The position numbers were made by a program, and so were the translations under genes. From the NCBI RefSeq assembly GCF_932276165.1, contig NC_063986.1, positions 11,544,501-11,608,500 on the forward strand: 64,000 nucleotides of DNA, given 5' to 3'. Of this stretch, positions 46,401-58,919 are shown one piece after another (position 1 is the stretch's first letter; each line of letters starts with the position of its first letter). The notes below the pieces were generated by a model that saw only the letters and a program-made list of their open reading frames with translations, did no database searches and was not told the origin of the DNA. This DNA comes from Plutella xylostella. Taxonomy: Eukaryota > Arthropoda > Insecta > Lepidoptera > Plutellidae.

Positions 46401-49400
46401 ACAAAATCAGCTAGCGCTGAAAAAGCCCGCCACCAAAACGACAAATTCAAAAATCGAACGACAACTTTTTAAACCCCACAGATTAGTTTCTTTCGTACCA
46501 GGGGGTTAAAGGATTCGTGTATGAGGACCGTTTCCGGACGCTTGCGTCTCATGGGGACCATTTCCGGACGCATTGGCTGAAGGGACGACGGTCTTTGCCT
46601 CCCGTTTGTCTTCTCATTCGCTCGGAATGGCTCTTCCACGAATTTGTACAGCTCTTTGTGTAGCTGTGGAGTTTGTTAGTAAGAGGTTTATAATTATATA
46701 AGAGTAATAATTGTTATTTTTATACATATATTATATATATATATATATATTATGATGTGTATAAATAAGAGTTCTGTATAATATGTAAGAGGTAATTTTT
46801 GTAAATAATTGAGAAATACATAGCTAATCTAATAAAATCTGGTGCATTGTGCGAAGTGGTATTAAAATCTTAAAAACTACAACATAGTACAATCAGCGTC
46901 ATAACATAGGTATACACTTTTTAACCATGAAACTCATAAACCGCTTATTCATTCATTCAAACACTGTATGGTATACTGCATCTTTGGATAACTTTTGTAA
47001 AAAAGTGCTAATTATAACGCTGACCGTACTAATCTGCTATTCTGTGCCATTACAGTGTACAGTGTACAGCCGTACTAAACACTCTAAACCAACCTTAAAC
47101 TTACAACATGCGTCACATTACCTCAAAACCCAGCCGGAACACCTGTAGAAGCAGCTCTCTAAGCCTCGCGTTGACATTCTCCACCAGTTCTTTTGACAGT
47201 TCCGCCGGCACGCGCCCGCTGCGCTCCACTATGCTGATGGTTTGTTGGACTATGCACTCCCGGTAGGACATTAGGCTCTCCTGAAATGGGAATTGAGTTG
47301 AATTAACATAGATTTCAGGTGAATAGCGAGAGTACGGCTCATGCATGACCTACTTATTTCTGCATATTGGCCAAATTACATAAGTTGTTCTTAGCGTGCC
47401 TGCATCTTTTAAATGAAAGACAGTGAGTATTCACAAATATGTTCTCCATCTCTGTTCTGAAGCCTCTCCCGTCACAGCTAGTACAATAAGTGTATATGTC
47501 GCAGGCAACTGGTTTAATCTTCTGTTTGATTGAACCACTAGCCCGTTCATTGGATGGCGCTGTTCAGTTGTATGACTAGACCGAACGTTGATTGTACAAG
47601 CGTCACAAAACGTCCAACTAGTTAGCTGACTTAAAATCAGTCAGGTGGTGAATAAAACAAATATGGCGTCTAACAGCTAACAGCTGACACAAATAACACA
47701 CTATATTGTGAGTTTTTTGCAAATAAATTAGCTTTAAAGTGCGTTATTTGTGTTAAAATAGTGTGAAAACATGAATTAACCTATTAATACGCCGCGGGCG
47801 GATAGTTTCAAAGAAAAAAAGTGGCGAAACTGGATAATTATGAACAACAATATGAAGGTACGTTTATTGTTATTGTTTAGTTAATTTGTGAGATAAGAGC
47901 TTTGTAACATAGTCTTTTTGTTGACTCTTGTCAGGTGATGTTCACCCTAACCACACATTATAAAGTTGCTATACTATATCCCATTCAACGACTTCGCTGA
48001 ATGACGTTCAGTCAAGACGTCGAACGTTACAATCAACGACTTGACGAGTTGTCCTTTAGTCATACAACTGAATAGCGCCATCCAATGAACGGGCTAGTGG
48101 TTCAATCAAACAGGAGATTAAACCAGTTGCCTGCGACATATACATAGTTTTAATGAATGGTTCAGCGAGTCTACTCACTAAGATATTATCTCTATCTGCT
48201 GTGAAGGCGAGCGGCGGCGGTGTAGCGGTGCAGCGAGTTCAGTATTTTTTTGTTGTTCCTACATTTTTACTGCCATCTGTCGGTAGTGGACGGTACTTGT
48301 AGCTATTCTAGTGACTATACTCACAAATATCTTCTCTCTCTCGGCGGTGAAGGCGGGCGGGGTGCGACACAGCTGGTACACGCAGTGTCTGCACTAGTGA
48401 GTGGCACAGCGTAGATACTGTGCGCCTCGCGACACAGCTGGTACACGCAGTGTCTGCACTAGTGAGTGGCACAGCGTAGATACTGTGCGCCTCGCGACAC
48501 AGCTGGTACACGCAGTGTCTGCACTAGTGAGTGGCACAGCGTAGATACTGTGCGCCTCGCGACACAGCTGGTACACGCAGTGTCTGCACTAGTGAGTGGC
48601 ACAGCGTAGATACTGTGCGCCTCGCGACACAGCTGGTACACGCAGTGTCTGCACTAGTGAGTGGCACAGCGTAGATACTGTGCGCCTCGAGACACATGGT
48701 ACACGCAGTGTCTGCACTAGTGAGTGGCACAGCGTAGATACTGTGCGCCTCGCGACACAGCTGGTACACGCAGTGTCTGCACTAGTGAGTGGCACAGCGT
48801 AGATACTGTGCGCCTCGCGACACAGCTGGTACACGCAGTGTCTGCACTAGTGAGTGGCACAGCGTAGATACTGTGCGCCTCGCGACACAGCTGGTACACG
48901 CAGTGTCTGCACTAGTGAGTGGCACAGCGTAGATACTGTGCGCCTCGAGACACATGGTACACGCAGTGTCTGCACTAGTGAGTGGCACAGCGTAGATACT
49001 GTGCGCCTCGCGACACAGCTGGTACACGCAGTGTCTGCACTAGTGAGTGGCACAGCGTAGATACTGTGCGCCTCGCGACACAGCTGGTACACGCAGTGTC
49101 TGCACTAGTGAGTGGCACAGCGTAGATACTGTGCGCCTCGCGACACAGCTGGTACACGCAGTGTCTGCACTAGTGAGTGGCACAGCGTAGATACTGTGCG
49201 CCTCGCGACACAGCTGGTACACGCAGTGTCTGCACTAGTGAGTGGCACAGCGTAGATACTGTGCGCCTCGCGACACAGCTGGTACACGCAGTGTCTGCAC
49301 TAGTGAGTGGCACAGCGTAGATACTGTGCGCCTCGCGACACAGCTGGTACACGCAGTGTCTGCACTAGTGAGTGGCACAGCGTAGATACTGTGCGCCTCG

Positions 49401-52400
49401 CGACACAGCTGGTACACGCAGTGTCTGCACTAGTGAGTGGCACAGCTGGTACACGCAGTGTCTGTACTAGTGAGTGGCACAGCTAGTAGCACAGTGAGTG
49501 TACTCACAAAGATCTAGACGGTCGAATGGCGTAGTGGTTAGTGGCCCTGACTGCTATGTTGAAGGTCCCGGGTTCGATTCCCGGCTGGGGCAGATATTTG
49601 TTTAAAGACAGATATTTGTACTCGGGTCTTGGGTGTTGGTATTTATATTTAGTATCTATCTATCTATGTATTTGTGTAGATATATCAGCTGTCCGACACC
49701 CATAACACAGGTTCTGCCTAGCTTGGTGTCGGATGGCCGTGTGTGAGATGTCCCCAGATATTTATTTATTTATTATTATTATCTTCTCTCTATCCGCCGT
49801 GAATGCGGGTGGCCTAGCAGTGCAGTGCAGCGAATTCAGTATTTTTTTGTTGTGTGAGAAGTTGTGCGCAGGAACGTATTAAAATATCGATTGATGTTGG
49901 TTGTAAAAGAAGTCTTTTATTAAATATGTCCGGTGCTTATATACCTATATTAATGCTAGCGCAGCACTACATGCTTATGTTGCAGTTCATTCTAACTACT
50001 AGCCAATTTGCAGATACTACCATGCTACACCTCCCCTTTAACTTCCTTCACCCTCGGGGTAGCGAAAGAAAAATAATTTCAATGTTAAAGAAATTATTTT
50101 TCAAACCTATAAGTTATGATAGTACTTGCAATTACAATATTGTGATATTCTACTCTACCTAAATGCATTGTTATAAATAAAAGTGCAAGGCAGAGCTATT
50201 GTAAAATGCTGACAAGTTTCCTAGTGTTAGATTGCTGTATGCTATTAACAAATTCTTGAACAAAATAATGACCTGGATAATTGCTATTTACCTGTCTTTA
50301 AATTTAATTTTGAATGAAATCGTTACAACAAGTTACACACACACACATATTTTATAACTAAAAATGAACATGTAATATAGAAACTGAACATGAAAATTTC
50401 TGTAAAATAAAATGTCACAATTTATACATGAAGTTTTTGAAAACACCTATAATTCGATAAAAAAATAATAAATTACTGATACATTTCTGAAACAAATATA
50501 ATCGCATCTAAATATGTGTAACCAAAATACATATTACTTTTATACCTTTTAACTTCTTTATTTATCTTCACCTATAAGTACCATTTATAATCTAAAATAA
50601 ACCATTATCATAATAATAACACAACACAACATATTATAAAGTACGTAAGTACCTATATGACATACCATTAGTTACATTATTAATATGACATGACATGTAC
50701 AGAGTGATTCATTTCCTAGGCTTGTTATAACTGTTCTATAGTCATCCTTTCACATTTAATTTTACTCATTAATTTATTTACTTGAAAATAGTTCTTATCT
50801 AACTAGTGTCACGTTAATTAAAAAAATATCTAAATACAAAATCAAATACCTACTACAACTTCAACGCAATTTACTTGAACATTCCTATCGTGGTATCGGT
50901 ATCGGTACATTTTCCCCATTCATACACATTTACACTTTTGGTTTTTAACCCATAATGAGCATCCTGTAGCTCTCAGTCATCACTCTGATTACTGACATTC
51001 TGAACTCTGGGAAGTGAGAACTACCGTAACATTTGGGTGATGAAACCAATTGCTAGTCAAAACTCCTTAACCTTTGTGTCCTCAATCATTCATTCTAATC
51101 TTGTATACTATTCACATTAATGCCTTACTACTAATTAATATTATTATGTCTTTCACTGAGGGCACGATAGTCCAAACACTATGATCAAGAACATAATTCT
51201 CCTAGGGCTGTATCTCTACACCCTTAATCTACTTTGTGGGCATGGTCACCCTACTTATTGGCATATCAGGCCACCTATTTTGTGCACCTGTATAATATAA
51301 AATAGAGCCGCTACAATTTAAAGCAATGGCCTCCAATCTGAGCTCCTCAACTCCTTATTATATATTTTACCAATGTACCGATCCATAAAACTTTCTATTT
51401 CACAACAAAAAATATCATTTACCTACTTATTAATTCATTTACTGAAAATCTCTATTCAATTGTCATTAGGTAGTCGGTTTTACTAACTTGACCTAGAAAC
51501 TTTCTGCAGTCATTCAACTCTGAATGCATTACTTACATATTTATTAGCGATACCTAACTTGTATGCTATTTTTAGAATACCTATTCAAATGGTTATGTTT
51601 TAGAAGAAAAAAAAAATTTACTCGTGATTTGTGACACTAGATATTACAATTACTTAAATGCGAGATTAAACCCTTGTTAAAAAAAATATTTTATCAAAAT
51701 CAAAATCTATAATTCTAATCCTTCCTGAATTAATTAATTTGACTCACAGTAACAATATAATGATGACGGCTGGGCGGACGTGACGCACGATGACACTGAT
51801 GATTGCTCGATGCACGTGGTTGGTCATCTTCTTGAGTTGGCCGGGATAACCCTGGTCCGCTTGATGGCCGGGATAGCCCTGACCTGTTCGAGCCGGGATA
51901 ACCCTGACTCCTCGTCCGGTCGCAGTATTTCTTCGTTTTTTCTGGTCTCACTTGTACATGTTTTCTTCAAGTCATTCACCGAGGTTGGTTGCCTTGGTGC
52001 TGCTGGTGTTTATTCTTGGCACTGGTACTGCAGGTGTTGGTGTTGGTGTGCTGGTTCTGGTCTGTCGGCCGAAGTTGATCATCTTCGTGGGCCGACCGGC
52101 GCCGCTACCAGCAGCGCCGGCCTGGCAAGGTCGCCATGTGAGAAGTTGTGCGCAGGAACGTATTAAAATATCGATTGATGTTGGTTGTAAAAGAAGTCTT
52201 TTATTAAATATGTCCGGTGCTTATATACCTATATTAATGCTAGCGCAGCACTACATGCTTATGTTGCAGTTCATTCTAACTACTAGCCAATTTGCAGATA
52301 CTACCATGCTACAGTTGTTCCTACATTTTCTATCCGCTTTCACTGCCATCTGTCGGTAGTCACCGCTACTTGTAGCTACTCCAGCGACTCACAAAGATGT

Positions 52401-55400
52401 TGTCCCTCTCCTGTGTGAAGGCGGGCGGGGTGCGACACAGCTGCTAAATATTATAGTGTCTTTACTAGTGAGTGGTACAGCCAGTAGTACAGTGACTATA
52501 CTCACAAAGATCTTGTCCCTCTCCTGTGTGAAGGCGGGCGGGGTGCGCGCGGCGAGCACTCGCGCGAACTGCACCGTCTGGATCGCCATGTCGCGGTGCG
52601 ACGCGTAGATACTGTGCGCCTCGCGACAGAGTTGGTACACGAAGTGTCTGCGAGAAAGAAAGAAACAGTTACTTGACATTTAGTAATATGTAAGTCAATG
52701 AAATTGACGAAAGAAAACAAAGAGGATCCGGCATTAACATTGTTACTTAAAAATATATCGTAGTCTCTTTTTAACTTGTTCCAAACATTCAAGGAAATTT
52801 GCCGCCATCTTAGTTGACAGAGTTTAGGCACGCACGTTTTTTTCGTCAGAATGTCAAGTCCTCTTTTTTCTTTCGTCATTGGCAATGACAATAAGATATA
52901 CTGACAATGACAATAAGATAAATTAATATACATACATACGAACGTACAAATGAAAATAAAATAATCCGCCGGAGCTTTAATATCCACGTAAAACCACGTA
53001 CCAATTACCTATTTGTAATATTTATTGTAGTTATGTAGACAAAATATGTATTTACTAACCTCATAGCCTCAACGTCTTCCTCATCACTGGGGTAGTCCTC
53101 TTCCCTCTTGGAAAAGTCCTTGAAATTGTCCGTGAACTGTTTCAGCAGCCGGTCGATTTGGTTACACACAATGTCCCTGTGAAATGAAGTTAATAATATT
53201 ATAAATAATTATGTTTGGATTAGGTTATTATAGGTTATAAACATGATTATGCGAGGTACTAGAGACACATGAATCACATGAAGCTTAGGACCGCCAAACA
53301 CCAAAAGATGTAGTGGGGATACTTGGCGAAAGGCCAGAATCCTTGGTAAATTTCACAGTTTTCCTAAGCTGCGTAGACCAAAGTACCAGAGTTGCATGAT
53401 TCAGGTGAAGCTAACTGACATCATTACAGGCATGCATTTGACGAGCTTCACCATTCAATTCAATTCAATTCAATTCAATCATTTATTGGTAATAACTTAA
53501 ATAATATTACAAGTCATTTACATAGGTATAGGTAATTGGTAATTATGCACTAGGTATAATTAAGTTACTTATACAATATAACATATACTAGCTAAAGTAG
53601 GTAGTTATATAATTTTATTCATAAAGTAGAAGCATTGATAGTTAGGTATTTCTTTATACATATAAATAATTTAGTTATTAGGTAGTACATCTATAGTTTT
53701 TAGGTATTACTATTAAGTAACAATATTTCAGCATTATTTGCATATTTGCATTGTGTTTTAGTATGATAGTATCTTATTTAAAAGCTTTATACACACTGTT
53801 TTTCATCGTTATGAGAGTTACTGTTGGTAGTAGGTACCAATAGTGCATGGGGTGGCGAGGTGAGGTCAAAGAACTCATTTATAGTATAGCATGCCGAATT
53901 AAGCAACATATTTTTAAGTTTTTTTGTAAAGGTGGCCTCATTTGTTTCGTTTTTAATGTTCTCAGGGATTACGTTATATATTTTTGGTCCTATTATGTGG
54001 ATGAGTTTATTAGACTTAGTTAGCCTGCAGCCGGGACAGTACAGCTTATCTTCACGGCGAGGGCAGGTGTTTGGACGAACATCCTTGTTTGTTGGGAAAA
54101 GGCTAAGATTACGCCTTACGTATTTAGCTATTTCTAATATGTATAGACACGGCAGCGTTAATATTTTGAGTTTTATGAATAGTTGCTTTGCTGGGGTGTC
54201 CCAAGGTACGCCCGCCATTATGCGCAGTGCACGTTTCTGAGATCTGAAAGCACGTCCTGCATCAGTTGAGTTGGCCCAGATATCGACACCATAACTTAGT
54301 ATTGAGTGGAAATATCCAAAGTAGGCTTTTTTCATGTTATCTTCAGACAATGTAGGTTTTAATCTGCTAAGAGCATAAGAGGCTGATGATAGTTTAGAAC
54401 AAATATTGTCAATTTGCGGTATCCACGTCAGGCCGGAATCAAAGGTGAATCCTAGGTATTTGACTGTGTCGACTTGAGGGACTAATAAGTTGTTACAAAC
54501 GATGTTCAGTTCATGGCCTCTGGTTTTTCTCATTTGGAAGTGAATTATGTTTGTTTTTTCAACGTTTAACGCCATTCCGTTGGCAGCGAACCAGTTAGAT
54601 AGTGGTATTACTATGCACCGGTATTACCTAGGTCCAGCCAGGTCCAGCAGTGGTTCTTGTTTGATAAGCAAGGTACCAGGAGCACATGACTCACGTGAAG
54701 ATAAATCGTGCAGAAGCATGATCACAGGATCCGTTCAGGACCGTGAGAAATCCGGTTAAATCTACCAGGTGTGCATGACTCACGTGAAGCTAACAGGTGC
54801 GAGCACGGCGACGCACTTGACTCTCTTGGCGATCCTTTCCGGTCGTGAATCTCCATGAAAAGAGCCTATGCCTTCAGTAAGCTACTATGTCTTTTGAGCA
54901 AGGTACCAAGAGTGCATAACTCACGTGAAGCTAACCGGCGCGAGCACGGCGACACACTTGACTCTCTTAGCCAGCCGCGCGGTGAACGCCCACTCGTCTT
55001 GAAGACACGCGCGCGGGAGGAAATTGGCCGCTGAGATAGTCGTTAGGTAGGAGAGGTATTGCTGGAATGTGAATATGGATAAGTAGATTAAACAAAACAA
55101 GACGTTAACTGCGGGTGTTATAATCATGATCGAAAGATAAGAGTGGATTCGGAACGCGTCCTTGGCGTAATAGACCCATAGACCAACGTCCCAATGGCGT
55201 CGCGTGGATTCCACATTCCACAGTAATTTTGTCAGCCAGTCATTTGCCATAAGAGAAAACGGTGAGCTTACCTTGAGCACATTTTCTATGGTCGTATCGA
55301 ATGTAGTTATGAGGAGAATTAGCTGTTCCTTCGCTGCGTCGCTGGCTGGATAGCTGCAACAGTAAATTATACGATAAATAGAACAGTTTTGGTAATAGTA

Positions 55401-56427
55401 GCTATTCTGCAGACAGAGATTAAAATTTTAACGCTGTCAAACTATAAATTTTCCTAACGAAAAAAGGAAATTTACGGGAAAACTCATAGAGTCAAATTTT
55501 AATTAATAGAATCGACTTCAATATGCACACGAGTGTAATCCCCGAAGGGGTAGTCAGAGGTGACTTGAACTTGAAAGCCATTGCACTCAAGCAATAGGTT
55601 GGGAGCTATATTACCATTTTGGTATAGGGATAAAATAGGTTTCCTTACTACATATGTATTGCTTTGTAGTCTTAGTTAGTATTTATAACACAACTGCCTA
55701 ACCTTATACACGAATACTACGACTACACATAATATCTAGTCTGAGAGAATCAAACTCACCCGTCCAAGGCGGTTTCAATGTTGCGCACAAACACGGCGCG
55801 GATGTCCGTGGCTATGTCGATGCCCTCCTTCAGTTCGTGGATCATCTGCAATTCAAAACACTATGCTATAAATAGTCCTGGAACCAAGGAACATAAATAA
55901 TTAAATGCATAAAGTTGACAAATTACTCCAGTTCCTGTAGTTTTAAGTTTCGTTAATAAACGCAAATGGCAATGAGTGGCTCGAAAACATCTGACAGTCG
56001 GGTTGCCCACTTACCTGACAACTCTCAGCACAAGCTTGCTTGTGTTGGGTCCACCAACCCGCACTTGGCCAGCGTGGTGGACTAGGCCTAAACCCTTCCT
56101 TCATTGGAAGGAGACTTGTGACCCAGCAGTGGGGACGTGATGGGTCGTGATGCCGCAGTATGTTATGTACATTATCTATACAGGGTGTACCTGTTTGATG
56201 GTGAGGCAGGAGGGGCGGTGCGGCGCGGCGTGCAGGCGCAGCGCGAGGTAGTCGTGCACCACCTCCATGCTGACGGTGCTCAGGAGCAGGAAGTGTCCCC
56301 GGTACGAGGGTAGGTTCATGGCGAGGGATTCCGGAGACCAGCAGCCGTATCTGGTGGGAGAGAGGTTGTTAGGCGGTGGGTTTTGCTGGATGTGTGGTTT
56401 TTGGGTGGGCACTCTGGGGTGAAAAGA

Positions 56428-56464
<37 letters not shown>

Positions 56465-58888
56465 GTTAAAGTTTTATTTTTCACCAGGTTCATAATGTCA
56501 TAGTGTTCACAGGCACCCCAGAGGCTGAGTGTTCTTTGCCATAATTTATCAAAATCGGCTTAGCCGTTCAAAAATTATGTGACTTTTAAGCCCTGTTTCA
56601 CAATGTCTGGTTAGTGGCTACCTGTGAAATAAAATAAATGCTGTCACTCTCTGTTATTTTTTTTAGACAGTGACAGCATTGAAATGAAATGAAATAGGCC
56701 CTTAGTGTTGAAAGTCGGGGGGTTTTTAACATTAGTAAGGTTATAGATCAGAAACAACCACGCACTAACCTCCGCAACTCATACGCGTTCTTGACCTCCT
56801 CGTCCCTTGCGTCCTCGTCCCCCTCCCGCGCCCCGCCCCCCTCCGCCGGCTCCTCCTCTTCGTAGTGCTCCAGGATCGAACCCGGGACCTTCGGCATAGC
56901 AGTCAGGGCCACTAACCACTACGCCATTCGACCGTTGTAGAAACAACCACACACTAACCTCCGCAACTCATACGCGTTCTTCACTTCCTCATCCCTTGCG
57001 TCCTCGTCCCCCTCCCGCGCCCCGCCCCCCTCCGCCGGCTCCTCCTCTTCGTAGTGGTCTAGGTGGGCACTCTGGGAACAACCATGTCATATTACCATAT
57101 AGGTACCACCATATACTATGTGAAGAGTTACTAGAACAGCCTGACGTATAACTTTTTCGTTATATACTTCCGGCACACAGAGACCCTATTCTGACTAGAA
57201 AATCATTACTGCACGGTGGAAAATCATGCGGCGCGGCGTCTCCTGATGTCTTTACTATCAGTAGTTTTGCAAGTTGCGCGGCGTCACTATGATCTGTCCC
57301 CTAGTAGATGATTTGTCACATAGATACTTGGCTTAAACCGTTACTCATCAATTAAAAAGAACAACATATTAGCCATATTTCTATTTTGAAAAACATTTGC
57401 AAAAAAAATGTTACAGCGGGATGGATGGATAGAAGATTAGTATAAAATATTATATATAACTCACATCAGGCTTCTCGAAAGTCATGTAGACTTTCTGCAG
57501 GATGTACTTGCGCAGCTTCTGTATGAACATCATGCTGCGCCGCACGCCCTGAGTCTTCAGGATCTCGCTCAGGTAATGTCTGAAACAATTACAAACTTTG
57601 TAATAAAATAATATTTGCTTCGTGCTTTTAGGTTCTTATTTTGTTAAAACTTGTACTGATTTACTAACCACCGAGATTAATAAAATACAAGCTCATTGCT
57701 GCACATTTGATAATAGAGATTAGACCAGACTTCACCTCACAGAGCTAATCATCCAAATCACAATACTTTTCATGTAGGGAGTCTTTATAACTTACGTTAG
57801 AGTAATAATATTAAGAAAAAAATTGCTGGGTAAGCCACAGGAGTGGTGAAAACTCCGTGACGAATCTGTGTCCAGATTTAGTATTTGGACGATAAAAATA
57901 GTTAGCCTATATACGATACCTCTCAGAAATAACAATCCGCTCACCTATACGGCGACACTTCACATTTAGCCAGCAGACTCAGCGACGTCAACTCTTCAAG
58001 CGACGTCAGATTGTATACATCATCACACACGATACTGTTCTTCCGTGGGACGCCGTCCGAGTGGTAGCCGCTCTCGTGGGACGCCGTCGTGTCCGTCGTG
58101 TCGGTGCCCGAGTCGGGTAGAATGATCTCGGGCGTGGGAGGCGCGCTGGGGTCTGGGGAGAAAAGGTATATTTAGGGGATGATTGTTCTGTTTAACTTAA
58201 TCTCGAGGTGTGAAATGCAATCGCTCAGTCCGTTAAGATTGTAAATAATACTTACTATCGGAACAGTCGTATCTCAGAGCTGATCATATCAATCTTCTCT
58301 CCCGCTCCCTCTATCTTCTCTCTCGCTTGAGCTTGGTTTGGATTGAGGCAGGCGTCTGATTGTCCGCATCCTAGTTCGTAGGGAGGTTAGAAGTCACAGA
58401 CACGCTAAGACGAAAGATGTAAGAGGGAACCACAGAAGAAGTAACTCACCGCTGTTGCTAACAATCTTCTCTCCCGCTCTCTCTCCCACTCCCTCCCCCT
58501 TCTCTCTCGCCCCAGGGGCGTCGTTCACGGAGCCCTCGCTGGTGCTGGAGTCGGTCGGGCTGCCGTCCAGCGATAGGTTGAAGCGGACTTGGCACGGCTT
58601 GAGGCATGCGTCCGATTGTCTATGGATAAAAAAAACATACAGGAAGGTTATATGAGGAAACCCTTCGATTGAGTTTTATAGTGCTCTTTGGGGGTGGACT
58701 GTACAAGCAGTAGAAGATTGTTGGCTGATGACGATGATGATATAGCTACCAACGATAGTGTTTCAAAGTATCTCTTTAAGAAATAGAAACGGTTATGACG
58801 ACGGAAATGAGTATGTAAACAGAAATGATGAATTTCTTCACAACTTACACTATTCAGGATATTTTTATACAACTTTACAGGCTTTTTT

Positions 58889-58919
<31 letters not shown>

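Noticed and set aside
48308..49417. Overlapping 60-81 codon frames through the 65-bp repeats, on both strands
   Set aside because: The unit length (65) is not a multiple of three and frames end within two or three units. These are by-products of the repeat.
48325..49490. CRISPR-like regular repeat array
   Set aside because: Units are contiguous, with no unique spacers, and are derived from a Mekk1 exon. This is a eukaryotic minisatellite.
49517..49600. tRNA gene (box A and box B present)
   Set aside because: The tRNA part is followed by a conserved non-tRNA body and AT-rich tail, and recurs as truncated copies at 45567 and 56868. It is a SINE.
51730..52166. Short frames inside the LTR element as a possible gag gene
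   Set aside because: No zinc knuckle, capsid-like or protease motif is visible, and the frames overlap on opposite strands. The element is treated as noncoding.
54913..54937. Donor GTTAGC after VLAP as the end of the Mekk1 exon
   Set aside because: It leaves phase 0, while the next exon needs phase 2. GTGAGT 13 nt further gives the correct phase and PVSFT.
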